A stretch of 64,000 bases of DNA from Salinicoccus sp. RF5 (GTDB taxonomy: Bacteria; Bacillota; Bacilli; Staphylococcales; Salinicoccaceae): NCBI RefSeq assembly GCF_020786625.1, contig NZ_JAJGRC010000001.1, forward strand, positions 992,001-1,056,000, written 5' to 3'. Both the position numbers and the translations under genes were made by a program. Below are positions 32,936 through 41,579 of the stretch, piece by piece; the first letter of the stretch is position 1; every line of letters begins with the position of its first letter. The notes under the pieces were generated by a model. It was not told the DNA's origin. It was given only the letters and a program-made list of their open reading frames with translations, and searched no databases.

Positions 32936-33720
32936 GCTTTGCCCCGTGAAGTATCCAGTCCGCCGACCTTCCCCCACAGACGGCCCAGAGCATCCGCCCG
33001 GCGGAAGTTGACCCCCGTCTGCTTTTCTCCGACTGCAATACATTTCTGTCCACCATCACCCGTCATGCGAATCCACCACAGCCCTTCATTGACATATAGA
33101 CTGTCGAAGCGGACTTTCCTCCCCGGCGTGACGATACCCGTCGCTGGTGCCTGCTTCGATGGATGGTCACGGATGCGGATGCGGCTGTCTGCCGTAAAGT
33201 GTCCCCGCCACAGCCAGGTATCCGGCCCGTCATCTTCCGGGATGTCTATCTTCAATGGATCGATGCCGCTGCATACGAAGGCCCGCTCCCCTGCGATGTA
33301 GCCGTAATGCTGGAACTGGATGTGCAGATGGCTCGCCATCGTGACGTTGCTGTAGTTCGTGTTCGACTGGAGCCCGACTGTATCGCCCTGCCGGAGGATC
33401 TGGCCGATCCGGACTTTGAGGTTCCGGTCGAGATGCCCGTAGATCACCTGGATGCCGAGCGCCCTGTTCGCAACAACCACCGTCCCCCCGAAGTTGCCGT
33501 GCCGCGCAGTGCCTGCAGCCACCACTCCGCCGCATACCGCCGGCACCGGTGCCAGGTGTGACTTGGCGAGATCGTATGCCCGGTGGTATCCGCCACAGTA
33601 TGCGTCGTAATTGTAGCCGTCCACCGTATAATCCCGCTTCCCCCATATCCCGCTCCTGTAGCGGGTTGGATCCGATGTGACCCTGAAGCCTTTGCCCACA
33701 AGATAATCGATTGGATTCAT
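32923..33720 (-). CDS. M23 peptidase with SH3b domain, lysostaphin/endolysin-like, no signal peptide
   Basis: A 265-residue protein. The M23 domain has zinc ligands His46 and Asp50 (GYHRAYDLA) and His131/His133 (ASHLHIQF), the LytM/lysostaphin pattern. Residues from about 165 to 250 form a bacterial SH3 domain (TADSRIRIRDHPSKQAPATG, VNEGLWWIRM) that binds wall peptide or cross-bridge. The N-terminus MNPIDYLVGKGFRVT is not a signal peptide. This fits a phage-type endolysin or a hydrolase released by lysis, yet no holin or phage gene is near. The start follows AAGGAGG. Confidence 0.85.
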   Translation of the reverse strand: MNPIDYLVGKGFRVTSDPTRYRSGIWGKRDYTVDGYNYDAYCGGYHRAYDLAKSHLAPVPAVCGGVVAAGTARHGNFGGTVVVANRALGIQVIYGHLDRNLKVRIGQILRQGDTVGLQSNTNYSNVTMASHLHIQFQHYGYIAGERAFVCSGIDPLKIDIPEDDGPDTWLWRGHFTADSRIRIRDHPSKQAPATGIVTPGRKVRFDSLYVNEGLWWIRMTGDGGQKCIAVGEKQTGVNFRRADALGRLWGKVGGLDTSRGKAKKG

Positions 33721-33777
33721 GAATGTCCTCCTTTTCCATGCTGTTCCATATATCGAAACCTTGTGTGTAAAAAGTCA

Positions 33778-33827
33778 TTGACCACATCGGTCAATAGGAA
33801 TATAATGAAGTTGACCAGGTTGGTCAA
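33778..33827 (+). promoter_or_regulatory. TetR-controlled promoter with two identical operators
   Basis: TTGACC (33778) and TATAAT (33801) are 17 bp apart. Two 17-bp inverted repeats, each TTGACC-5-GGTCAA, lie at 33778-33794 (covering the -35) and 33811-33827 (at the start point). They should bind the TetR protein encoded next, giving self-repression of the exporter operon. Confidence 0.85.
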
Positions 33828-33843
33828 TATAAAGGAGGTGCCC

Positions 33844-34473
33844 ATGAAAAAGCCATTCAAAAAGCTGGATGACGCCCAGCAGTACCACATCCTGACGACT
33901 GCCATGGCCGAATTTTCGAAACATGGCTACAAGCAGGCATCGACCAATCGCATTGTGAAGTCGGCAGGCATCAGCAAAGGGATGCTCTACTACTATTTCG
34001 ACAGCAAGCAGTCGCTCTACCTGAGCGCTGCGAAGTATGCCTATGACCACTTCACCACCCATCTCCTCGATCAGATCCGGCTCGAGGAGGAGGGCTTCAT
34101 CGAGAGGCTCGCCAGGCTGTCGCGCATCAAACACAAATATTTCATCCAGCATCCTGAAGTTTCCCAGTTCGTGACCCATATGTTCTACGATACGGAGATG
34201 CTCGACGACTATCAGCAGTCGCTGCAGGCACTGCGGGAATCGAACCTTGCTGCGATGTATGAGAAGGTCGATATGGACCTGTTCCGCCCCGACATCGACC
34301 GGGAGACGATGATGAAGATGATCCGCTGGACATTCGACGGCTACATCAGGGAAATGGAACAGCACTTCGAAGCGGAAGGCATCGACTTCGGACAGATCGA
34401 CGTCTATTTCGACCGGTTCGAAGGCTACCTTGGGACAATGCGCAAGCTCTACTATAAGGAGGCAGCACAATGA
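33844..34473 (+). CDS. TetR family repressor of an ABC exporter operon
   Basis: A 209-residue regulator. The DNA-binding head is ILTTAMAEFSKHGYKQASTNRIVKSAGISKGMLYYYFDSKQSLY, which is the TetR N-terminal helix-turn-helix; the remaining 150 residues form the ligand-binding helical domain. The ATG at 33844 follows AAAGGAGG. It is the first gene of a tightly coupled operon, overlapping the ATPase gene by four bases. Twin operators in the promoter show how it acts. The inducer is unknown, probably a compound exported by the pump. Confidence 0.93.
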   Translation: MKKPFKKLDDAQQYHILTTAMAEFSKHGYKQASTNRIVKSAGISKGMLYYYFDSKQSLYLSAAKYAYDHFTTHLLDQIRLEEEGFIERLARLSRIKHKYFIQHPEVSQFVTHMFYDTEMLDDYQQSLQALRESNLAAMYEKVDMDLFRPDIDRETMMKMIRWTFDGYIREMEQHFEAEGIDFGQIDVYFDRFEGYLGTMRKLYYKEAAQ

Positions 34474-35360
34474 CAGTACTTGAACTGAAAGGTCTGACGA
34501 AACGCTTTGGCAAAACAGTCGCTGCAGATGATGTATCATTCGAGCTCAGGGAAGGCGAAATCTTCGGCTTCATCGGGCCGAACGGTGCCGGAAAATCGAC
34601 GACGCTGCGCATGATCATCGGCGCCCTCACCCCGGATGCCGGAGAGATACTGATGGACGGCACCCCGATCAACAAAAATCGGCACTACAGGCAGAACATC
34701 GCCTACGTTCCGGGGGACATCAACCTGTGGGGGAACCTGACCGGTGAAGAGGTCATCCGCTTCTTCATGAAAGTACGCGGCTACACGGACATGGAACACA
34801 AGGACCGGCTGGTCGAGCGGTTCCGCCTCGACACCTCGAAGAAATGCAAGGCCTATTCCAAGGGGAACCGGCAGAAGGTGGCCCTGATATGCGCCTTCCT
34901 TTCCGATGCCCGCTTGCTCATCTTCGATGAGCCGACTTCCGGCCTCGATCCGCTGATGGAACGTAATTTCCATGAAGAGGTGACGGCGGCCAAAAAGGAT
35001 GGCAGGAGCATCCTGCTCTCAAGCCATATCCTGTCTGAGGTGGAGAAGCTGGCCGACCGCATCGCCATCATCCGTGAAGGTCAGATCATCGAAACCGGAC
35101 GGCTCGAAACGCTGCGCCATATCACCCGGACCGAATATGTCATTCAGGCGGAAGGCGACCTTGGCGCCCTCAAGGAACTCCCCTATGTGCATGACTATGA
35201 GGTGACGGAGACGGGCGTCCACATGCGGGTGGACAACGATGCGGTGGGCGATTTCCTGCAGGCACTCGTCCCCCATCAGCCGAGCCATCTGGAATCACTG
35301 CCGCCGAGGCTCGAGGACATATTCATGCGCTACTACGAAGGCCGGCATGAACAGTCATGA
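34470..35360 (+). CDS. ABC exporter ATP-binding protein
   Basis: A 296-residue ATPase of the drug-export class (CcmA/BcrA-like). It has Walker A GPNGAGKST, a Q-loop region IAYVPGDINLW, a signature that reads YSKGNRQK instead of LSGGQ, Walker B LLIFDEPTSGLD and the switch histidine in LLSSHIL. A C-terminal 80-residue part follows the ATPase fold. It overlaps the tetR and permease genes by four bases each. It drives export through the permease at 35357. Confidence 0.92.
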   Translation: MTVLELKGLTKRFGKTVAADDVSFELREGEIFGFIGPNGAGKSTTLRMIIGALTPDAGEILMDGTPINKNRHYRQNIAYVPGDINLWGNLTGEEVIRFFMKVRGYTDMEHKDRLVERFRLDTSKKCKAYSKGNRQKVALICAFLSDARLLIFDEPTSGLDPLMERNFHEEVTAAKKDGRSILLSSHILSEVEKLADRIAIIREGQIIETGRLETLRHITRTEYVIQAEGDLGALKELPYVHDYEVTETGVHMRVDNDAVGDFLQALVPHQPSHLESLPPRLEDIFMRYYEGRHEQS

Positions 35361-36919
35361 GACATTTCCTTAAGCTGACGCTGGATGATGCATGGTTCCG
35401 CATACTCCTATGGGTCATCGGCATCAGCGCACTGACGCTCATCGTCCCCTACGCCTTCCTGGGACTGTATGACGATCCCACAGAGCGCGAACTGCTCCGC
35501 GAGACGCTGGACAACCCGGCGCTGATTGCGATGGTCGGTCCCGTGCCGGAAGGCGCCTACACAACCGCCATCATGTTCAGCCATGAGATGCTCGTATTCA
35601 TGGGTGTCATCCACGGCCTGTTCGGCGTCATGATCGCCAATTCGGTCAGCCGCAAGATGGAGGACCGGGGACTGATCGAATACGTCAACAGCGCAGGCAT
35701 CACACGCCAATCCATCTTCATGACGCAGCTCCTCATCGGGGCCGGCATGAATGCACTCCTCGGCCTCGTGCTCTTCGCCGGCCTGTCCCTGTCACCGGAC
35801 GACTCGTTCACATTTGCAGGCAGTGCGATGTATGCCATCGGCACCAGCCTGTTCGGGCTGATGTTCTATGCACTGACGCTCGTATTCGCACAGCTCTTCC
35901 CGGCATCAGAGTGGGCGTTCGGGGTTTCACTTTCCGTCCTGCTCCTCCTGTATCTCTACCGTGCGATTACGGATGTCGCAAGTCCGGACCTGTCCGTCGT
36001 ATCACCATACAACTGGCTGACACGGCTCGAGCCGTTTGCGGGCAATGAGGTCGTCTGGCTGCTGCCATTCCTCATCATCCTGCTCTTCTTCGGCCTCGCG
36101 TGGATTTTATTTTCCAGAAGGGATCTCGATGATGCCTATCTGAACTTCACCATGAATAAAAAGCCGCGTGCGATCGGATCCTATCCACGGCTCATGATGG
36201 GCGGCATGAAGATACTTGTTGCAAGCTGGCTCATCGGCATGGTACTGATCGGCGCCTCATACGGCTCGATATTCGCCGACCTCGATACGTTCATCGGGGG
36301 AAATGAATTCCTTGAAGAGAGCATGGCTGCTGCCGGAGTGGATATCGTCACCCAGTTCATCAGCGTGCTCGTGCTGATCACTTCGATCATCGGCATCATC
36401 CCAGCCCTGATGATCTCCGGACGCATTCTGCGCGAGGAGAAGCACGGACGCCTCGAATGGCTGGAGAGTGCCGGCATCCGCCGCCGGACGATGCTCCTCT
36501 CCCACGGCATCTACGCAGTCGTGACTGGGTTCATCGGCATCGCGGTCGCCATGCTTGGCATGTATGGCGCCAGCATGAACGCCGAAGGCATCGATATGAC
36601 ATTCGGCGACTATATGCTCATCGCCGTCAACTATGGCGGAGCCGTCGTCCTTTTCGTCGGCCTGTCGATACTGCTGATCGGCATATCGGCCCGCCTCCAC
36701 ATCATCGTCTGGTTCTATCTGCTCTATTCCTTCTTCGTCAACTACCTGGGCCTCATCCTCAACCTTGATGATGTGTGGCGGATGGCGACGCCGTTCCATC
36801 ACCTGGCCGAAGTGCCGAAGGAATCCATGGACTGGGCGGCCTGGGGTGGCGTTGTCGCCATCGGCATCGTCCTGATGGCGCTCGGCGTACTGTTCTTCAG
36901 GAGAAGGGATGTCGGATGA
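35357..36919 (+). CDS. ABC exporter permease, polyketide-exporter type
   Basis: A 520-residue membrane protein with about twelve spans in two similar halves. Each half has the pattern GR(I/K)xxxxxRGLxEYxxSAGITR or KHGRLEWLESAGIRRR, the cytosolic coupling segment of ABC-2 exporters annotated as exporters of polyketide antibiotics. It is the last gene of the TetR-ATPase-permease operon. The likely role is self-protection or resistance against a hydrophobic toxin, detected through the TetR protein. The substrate cannot be told from sequence. Confidence 0.85.
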   Translation: MRHFLKLTLDDAWFRILLWVIGISALTLIVPYAFLGLYDDPTERELLRETLDNPALIAMVGPVPEGAYTTAIMFSHEMLVFMGVIHGLFGVMIANSVSRKMEDRGLIEYVNSAGITRQSIFMTQLLIGAGMNALLGLVLFAGLSLSPDDSFTFAGSAMYAIGTSLFGLMFYALTLVFAQLFPASEWAFGVSLSVLLLLYLYRAITDVASPDLSVVSPYNWLTRLEPFAGNEVVWLLPFLIILLFFGLAWILFSRRDLDDAYLNFTMNKKPRAIGSYPRLMMGGMKILVASWLIGMVLIGASYGSIFADLDTFIGGNEFLEESMAAAGVDIVTQFISVLVLITSIIGIIPALMISGRILREEKHGRLEWLESAGIRRRTMLLSHGIYAVVTGFIGIAVAMLGMYGASMNAEGIDMTFGDYMLIAVNYGGAVVLFVGLSILLIGISARLHIIVWFYLLYSFFVNYLGLILNLDDVWRMATPFHHLAEVPKESMDWAAWGGVVAIGIVLMALGVLFFRRRDVG

Positions 36920-36934
36920 TGTGTGGTTGGCTGG

Positions 36935-36967
36935 AACTTGCAGTCGGAATGGGTGCGACGGTGAGTT
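36935..36967 (+). repeat. Single 33-bp inverted-repeat element, hybrid type
   Basis: AACTTGCAGTCG, GAATGGGTG, CGACGGTGAGTT. The left arm has the CAGTCG core of the single copies at 50764 and 61358; the right arm has the CGACGG core of the arrays. The arms therefore no longer match in the middle. It starts 16 bp after the permease stop. Confidence 0.85.
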
Positions 36968-37005
36968 GGAGGCCCAAACCCGTAACAATCATCACAACAT
37001 CAAAA

Positions 37006-37040
37006 AACGGTCTGAATCCCAACCGGGTTCAGACCGTTTT
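37006..37040. terminator. Bidirectional terminator between permease and MBL genes
   Basis: AAAACGGTCTGAA and TTCAGACCGTTTT around a nine-base loop. Confidence 0.9.
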
Positions 37041-37045
37041 CATTT

Positions 37046-37780
37046 CTAGATTTCAACTGTCATGCCCGCTTCTGCCAGCATTATTTTGCCGGCCGGGTGC
37101 TGCTTGGCACTGTCGAGCAGGACTTCCCGTTCCCCATGATGTGGAAGATTGGTGAGGACCGTCTGCTGGACATCGGCCTTGGAGGCGAGCCGGCCGGCTT
37201 CTTCGGCGTTCATGTGACCCTCCACTTTCCCGTCGAATCCTTCATACAGCTTGCTGTCGACGAGGAGCAGGTCTGCTCCAAAGGAGAAACGGACGAGACT
37301 GCCGCGGTAGCATGTATCCGATGTATACACACATACCGCACCATCATTGTCCGTAACCCTTATGGCATAGGTTTCGACTGAGTGTTCGTTACGGTGGAAC
37401 TCGAATCTGAACGGACCGATGGTATAGGCTTTATGCGCCTTCACCGGCAGGAAGGTGGTGTATTTCATCCGGCGGATCGTCTTTGCAGCTGCACCGCTCT
37501 CCGGTCCATATATTTTGAGGTTGCGGTCGACGCGCTTCAGTTGTCTGGCCACCCTGCGTGCCAGCATGAACGCTTCGGCGTCTCCCGCATGGTCATGATG
37601 ATAGTGGGATAGGATGATATAGTCCAGATCATGTATGCCGATATATTTCTGTATACCGCCTGCGATGCCGCTGCCGGCATCCAGCAGTATCCTGACCCCG
37701 TCCTTCTCCAAAAGATAGCCGGATGTCGGCTCTGTACCGTTCGGAAAGCTGTTCCACATTCCAACAATGGTGACTTTCAT
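37046..37780 (-). CDS. MBL fold metallo-hydrolase (YhfI/RNase Z-like)
   Basis: A 244-residue metallo-beta-lactamase-fold enzyme. The two-metal motif is SHYHHDHAGD; further ligands are expected in EFHRNEHS, TSDTCYRG and the C-terminal LPHHGERE. The opening VTIVGMWNSFPNGTEPTSGYLLEKDG is typical of the small YhfI-like group near RNase Z. The substrate is unknown, probably a phosphodiester or a thioester-type metabolite. The start follows GGGGATGAT. It stands alone between terminators. Confidence 0.88.
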   Translation of the reverse strand: MKVTIVGMWNSFPNGTEPTSGYLLEKDGVRILLDAGSGIAGGIQKYIGIHDLDYIILSHYHHDHAGDAEAFMLARRVARQLKRVDRNLKIYGPESGAAAKTIRRMKYTTFLPVKAHKAYTIGPFRFEFHRNEHSVETYAIRVTDNDGAVCVYTSDTCYRGSLVRFSFGADLLLVDSKLYEGFDGKVEGHMNAEEAGRLASKADVQQTVLTNLPHHGEREVLLDSAKQHPAGKIMLAEAGMTVEI

Positions 37781-37871
37781 GACATCATCCCCTATAGGCT
37801 TCTACTATCCCATTTACCCATTTTCTTCTCCCTGCAAGCGGTGCAGGTCTTTCATTTTAAAATATTCCATG

Positions 37872-37897
37872 AAAAAGAGGCGGGCTACCCCGCCTCC
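37872..37897 (-). terminator. Terminator of the AI-2E family gene
   Basis: AGGCGGG and CCCGCCT around a short loop; CTTTTTC follows on the minus strand. Confidence 0.85.
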
Positions 37898-37910
37898 ATA
37901 TTGATGCCGG

Positions 37911-39008
37911 TCACTCCGTCCCGGCGTCGTTCGCTTCCGCAAGCATCGTCTTTCTGAGGTTCGTGCGGTAGCGCCAAATATTCTGGATGATTGTCTTGAC
38001 GACCGCATAAGTCGGTATGGCGATCAGCATGCCGATGAATCCGGCGATATTTCCTGCAGCAAGCACCACGGTGATGACCGTGAGCGGATGCAGCTTCAAT
38101 GTCTGGCCCATGACGTTCGGTGTAATCAGGTTGCTTTCGATCTGCTGGGCGACCAGTGTGATGCCCGATACCCAGAGCAGCAGAATCGGGTCCTGTATGA
38201 CAGCAAGGAGCGCTGCCGGCAGGAAGGCGACCCACGGACCGATGAAAGGGATGAGGTTCATGAAGAGCGCGAATATCGCGAGCAGTAATGCATAATCCAG
38301 GCCGATGATTGCATATCCGATGTAGAGGATGATGCAGAGGATGAAGCTGACCAGCATCTGCCCCTGTATGAAGGCACGCAGTGTACGGTCGACATCATAC
38401 ATCACCTCTGTCATGAACTGCTTCGTCGTCCCGCTGAATGGGGAGACCATGGATGGAATGAACTTCTCGTGGTCCTTCAGCATGAAGAAGAAGAAGAACG
38501 GAATCAGGATGAGCGTGATCAGGATGCTCACCGTACTCGTCAGGATCGTGAAGGCATTGCTCGCCAGGTTGGAGAGCATCTGCGATCCCTGATCCAGGGC
38601 ATCCTGGACATACTGCTGGGGATCGATCGGAAGCCGGTCCCGATAGGACAGGATGACATTGAAGAGATCCTGTATATCGTTCTGGATCGCCGGTGCACGG
38701 GAGATCAGGTTCTGCACCTGCTGGGTAACCATCGGTACGATGACCATGGCAAGCGCCGTCAGCACAAGTACGATGATGACGAACACGGCAAGGATGCTCG
38801 TCAGCCTCCCTACCCCCCGCCTCTCCAGCAGACGCTGTATGGGCTCGGTGATGTAGTAGAGCAGGCCGCCCAGAAGCAGCGGCACGAATATCGTCGTCAC
38901 GACCGTCAATGCCGGTTCGAAGACGACCTGGACCCGGATGACGAGCATGATGATCAAAAGCGTGATTATGATTGCTATACCGGTTTGGAACCAGACTTTA
39001 TTCGTCAT
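37911..39008 (-). CDS. AI-2E family transporter
   Basis: A 365-residue membrane protein with seven to eight spans. Family marks are VPLLLGGLLYYITEPIQRLL near the start and MNLIPFIGPWVAFLPAALLAV with NVMGQTLKLHPLTVITVVLAAG in the C-terminal half. A helical outer loop lies between spans 3 and 4. Members have been linked to AI-2 or indole export and, in halophiles, to Na+/H+ exchange; which applies here cannot be told. The ATG follows AAGGAG. It is divergent from the AGCS symporter; an ATACA-G-TGTAT dyad lies in the gap at 39043-39053. Confidence 0.88.
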   Translation of the reverse strand: MTNKVWFQTGIAIIITLLIIMLVIRVQVVFEPALTVVTTIFVPLLLGGLLYYITEPIQRLLERRGVGRLTSILAVFVIIVLVLTALAMVIVPMVTQQVQNLISRAPAIQNDIQDLFNVILSYRDRLPIDPQQYVQDALDQGSQMLSNLASNAFTILTSTVSILITLILIPFFFFFMLKDHEKFIPSMVSPFSGTTKQFMTEVMYDVDRTLRAFIQGQMLVSFILCIILYIGYAIIGLDYALLLAIFALFMNLIPFIGPWVAFLPAALLAVIQDPILLLWVSGITLVAQQIESNLITPNVMGQTLKLHPLTVITVVLAAGNIAGFIGMLIAIPTYAVVKTIIQNIWRYRTNLRKTMLAEANDAGTE

Positions 39009-39161
39009 ATGATTGCTCCTTCATTCTCATTTTGAAATTTGTATACAGTGTATCATAAAAATACACATTCCAATAAAATTTATATGGACAAATGCATAAT
39101 GTACCAGTAATATAAATGTTGTCAGAATCTTCAATACAAAGGGGAAAAGGGGAAAATAACT

Positions 39162-40721
39162 ATGCAGACAATCGTAGATTTTCTGAATGGTCTGGTATGG
39201 AGTTCACCACTCGTTTACGGCCTTCTGGCTGTCGGGCTCTACTTCAGCCTGAGGATGCGCTTCTTCCAGATCAGACACTTCAAGGAAATGATCAGACTGA
39301 TGTTCCAAGGGGAGAAATCACCAGTCGGCATTTCAAGCTTCCAGGCACTCGCGGTATCACTATCAGGACGTGTCGGCACAGGTAACATCGTCGGTGTTGC
39401 AACAGCCATCTTCATCGGTGGTCCCGGCGCAATATTCTGGATGTGGCTCATCGCCTTCCTGGGGGCGGGCAGTGCATTCGTGGAATCCACATTGGCCCAG
39501 ATCTACAAGCAGAATGAAGATAACCAATACCGTGGTGGCCCAGCCTACTACATAGAAAAAGGACTTGGCGGCAAGCTCGGCAAGATCTACGCCGCCATAT
39601 TCGCACTCGTGACGATCCTTGCCACAGGATTCCTGCTTCCGGGCATCCAATCCAACTCGATTGCAGGATCCATGACGAATTCGTTCCCGCTGCCGCACTG
39701 GGTGATCGGTGCAGCACTTGTCGTACTCGTCGGCCTCGTCATCTTCGGCGGGATTAAATCCATCGCACGTGTCGCTTCCGCGGTCGTGCCGTTCATGGCA
39801 TTGATCTATGTCTTCATCGCCATCATCGTGGTCATCATCAACATCCAGGATGTGCCGGCACTGTTCGCGCTCATCTTCAGAAGTGCCTTCGGCATGGAGC
39901 AGCAGTTCGGCGGCATCATCGGTGCCATGATTGCAATCGGCGTACAGCGCGGCATCTACTCCAATGAAGCCGGACAGGGTACAGGACCGCACGCGGCCGG
40001 TGCTGCTGAAGTCTCCCACCCTGCAAAGCAGGGGCTCGTCCAGGCATTCTCGGTATATGTCGATACGCTTTTCGTATGTACAGCAACGGCACTCATGATC
40101 CTCATGACGGGCATGTACAACGTATCCGACGGTGAGGACGGACTCATCGTCGACAGCGGTGTACACCAAGTATCGCCGGACGGTGAAGAGAATTATGGCG
40201 GTACGGTCGCCTATACGCAGGCCGGCCTCGACCGGGCATTCAGCGGACAGGAGACATTTGATGTTGACTTCGTAGGCTTCGGTTCCTACTTCATCTCATT
40301 TGCACTGCTGTTCTTCTGCTACACCACCATCCTTGCATACTACTACATCGCAGAGACGAACCTCGTCTACCTGACGCACGGCCGCTGGCCGATCACCAAG
40401 ATCCTCTTGGGTGTGCTGCTGATCGCATCCGTATTCTATGGTACGATCAACTCCGCAGGCCTTGCATGGGACATGGGTGACCTCGGTGTCGGTCTGATGG
40501 CATGGCTCAACGTCATCGCCATACTGATCCTGCAGAAACCGGCCCTCGCCGCGCTCAAGGACTTCGAGCGCCAGAAGAAGGAGAAGGGTTCCGGAAAGTT
40601 CGCCGTCTATTCACCAGATCCAGCAGAGGTGAAGGAAGCAGACTTCTGGCATCATGACTATCCGAAACGCCTCGAAGAGGAAAAAGAGTATAACATGGAC
40701 TTCAAGAACATCGATCGTTAA
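39162..40721 (+). CDS. Alanine/glycine:cation symporter (AGCS) family protein
   Basis: A 519-residue transporter with about eleven spans. The family signature is clear: SLSGRVGTGNIVGVATAIFIGGPGAIFWMW, then ERGIYSNEAGQG-like VQRGIYSNEAGQGTGPHAAGAAEVSHPAKQG. AGCS proteins import alanine or glycine with Na+ or H+. The insertion of about 40 acidic residues around residues 330-360 (SDGEDGL, SPDGEENYGG) is longer than usual and lies outside, as is common in salt-adapted proteins. The start follows AAGGGG. It has no operon partner. Confidence 0.93.
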   Translation: MQTIVDFLNGLVWSSPLVYGLLAVGLYFSLRMRFFQIRHFKEMIRLMFQGEKSPVGISSFQALAVSLSGRVGTGNIVGVATAIFIGGPGAIFWMWLIAFLGAGSAFVESTLAQIYKQNEDNQYRGGPAYYIEKGLGGKLGKIYAAIFALVTILATGFLLPGIQSNSIAGSMTNSFPLPHWVIGAALVVLVGLVIFGGIKSIARVASAVVPFMALIYVFIAIIVVIINIQDVPALFALIFRSAFGMEQQFGGIIGAMIAIGVQRGIYSNEAGQGTGPHAAGAAEVSHPAKQGLVQAFSVYVDTLFVCTATALMILMTGMYNVSDGEDGLIVDSGVHQVSPDGEENYGGTVAYTQAGLDRAFSGQETFDVDFVGFGSYFISFALLFFCYTTILAYYYIAETNLVYLTHGRWPITKILLGVLLIASVFYGTINSAGLAWDMGDLGVGLMAWLNVIAILILQKPALAALKDFERQKKEKGSGKFAVYSPDPAEVKEADFWHHDYPKRLEEEKEYNMDFKNIDR

Positions 40722-40746
40722 ATTGTAGAAGTTATATGTTTCAGAC

Positions 40747-40783
40747 ATACCCCCTTATTGGTAAAATGACCATGAGGGGGTAT
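40747..40783 (+). promoter_or_regulatory. Hairpin that buries the ribosome site of the esterase gene
   Basis: ATACCCCCTTAT pairs with ATGAGGGGGTAT (12 bp, one G-U) around 13 bases. The GAGGGGG in the 3' arm is the only ribosome site for the ATG at 40788. No T-run follows, so it is more likely a translational control than a terminator. It could still protect the end of the AGCS message. Confidence 0.6.
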
Positions 40784-40787
40784 TATT

Positions 40788-41513
40788 ATGGACATGACAC
40801 CAGGAAAGATACACAGTATTGATTTCAAATCAGAGACATTGGAAGAGACATATGAAATACAATACTATCTGCCTAAAAACTATTCAGATCTTTATAAACA
40901 CCGTGTGGTGATCACATTCGATTCGCAGGATTTCTTCAGGTATGGACAGATTGAACGTGCCTACGAAAAATTGAGGAAGGCCGAGGAGATCGACCGTGCC
41001 ATCATCGTTGGTGTGCCCTACCCGAGCGTCGACTGGAGATATGACTACTTCGACCCGAACGGGGAGCATCACGAGGCGTTCATCACTTTCGTCGCCCACG
41101 AACTCATCAGCTGGGTGGATGAAAATTTCCCGACACTGAAGGTCGGCACATCGCGTACACTGATGGGGGATTCCCTGGCCGGCAGCTTTGCATTTTCAAT
41201 CGCAGCCAAGTATCCGGCGACTTTTTCGAATGCACTGGCCTTCAGTCCATTCGTCGATGACGCATTCATCGAACGCTTCAAATCGCAAATGACACTCATG
41301 CATCTCGATCTGTATCATACGATCGGACTTGAGGAAGATGACTTCGAAACGATTTCGGGTGAACAGGCAGACTTCCTGACACCGAACCGCGAACTCAACG
41401 AATATCTCTCCACACAGATGCTCGAATACACGTACCGCGAACTCGAGGGGGGCCATATCTGGAAGACCTGGAAGCCTGAGCTTGAACCGGCGTTGCGTCA
41501 CTTCCTTAGTTAG
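40788..41513 (+). CDS. Esterase family protein (YjcH-like)
   Basis: A 241-residue alpha/beta hydrolase of the enterochelin-esterase-like group. The nucleophile elbow is GDSLAG (serine near residue 131, in TLMGDSLAGSFAFS); the general base histidine is in LEGGHIWKTW near the end. It matches YjcH of Bacillus, which lies beside yjcG; here the YjcG-like gene follows at 41580. The natural substrate is unknown. Its ribosome site is within a hairpin. Confidence 0.85.
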   Translation: MDMTPGKIHSIDFKSETLEETYEIQYYLPKNYSDLYKHRVVITFDSQDFFRYGQIERAYEKLRKAEEIDRAIIVGVPYPSVDWRYDYFDPNGEHHEAFITFVAHELISWVDENFPTLKVGTSRTLMGDSLAGSFAFSIAAKYPATFSNALAFSPFVDDAFIERFKSQMTLMHLDLYHTIGLEEDDFETISGEQADFLTPNRELNEYLSTQMLEYTYRELEGGHIWKTWKPELEPALRHFLS

Positions 41514-41579
41514 AATATTGTGGTATTTTGAGAAAACTTTGATATAATGGATTATATAATCGAACAGGGAGGAATTACG

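Noticed and set aside
32923-33720. A prophage at the M23-SH3b gene
   Set aside because: No integrase, capsid, tail, terminase or attachment repeats flank it. The neighbours are ordinary chromosomal genes.
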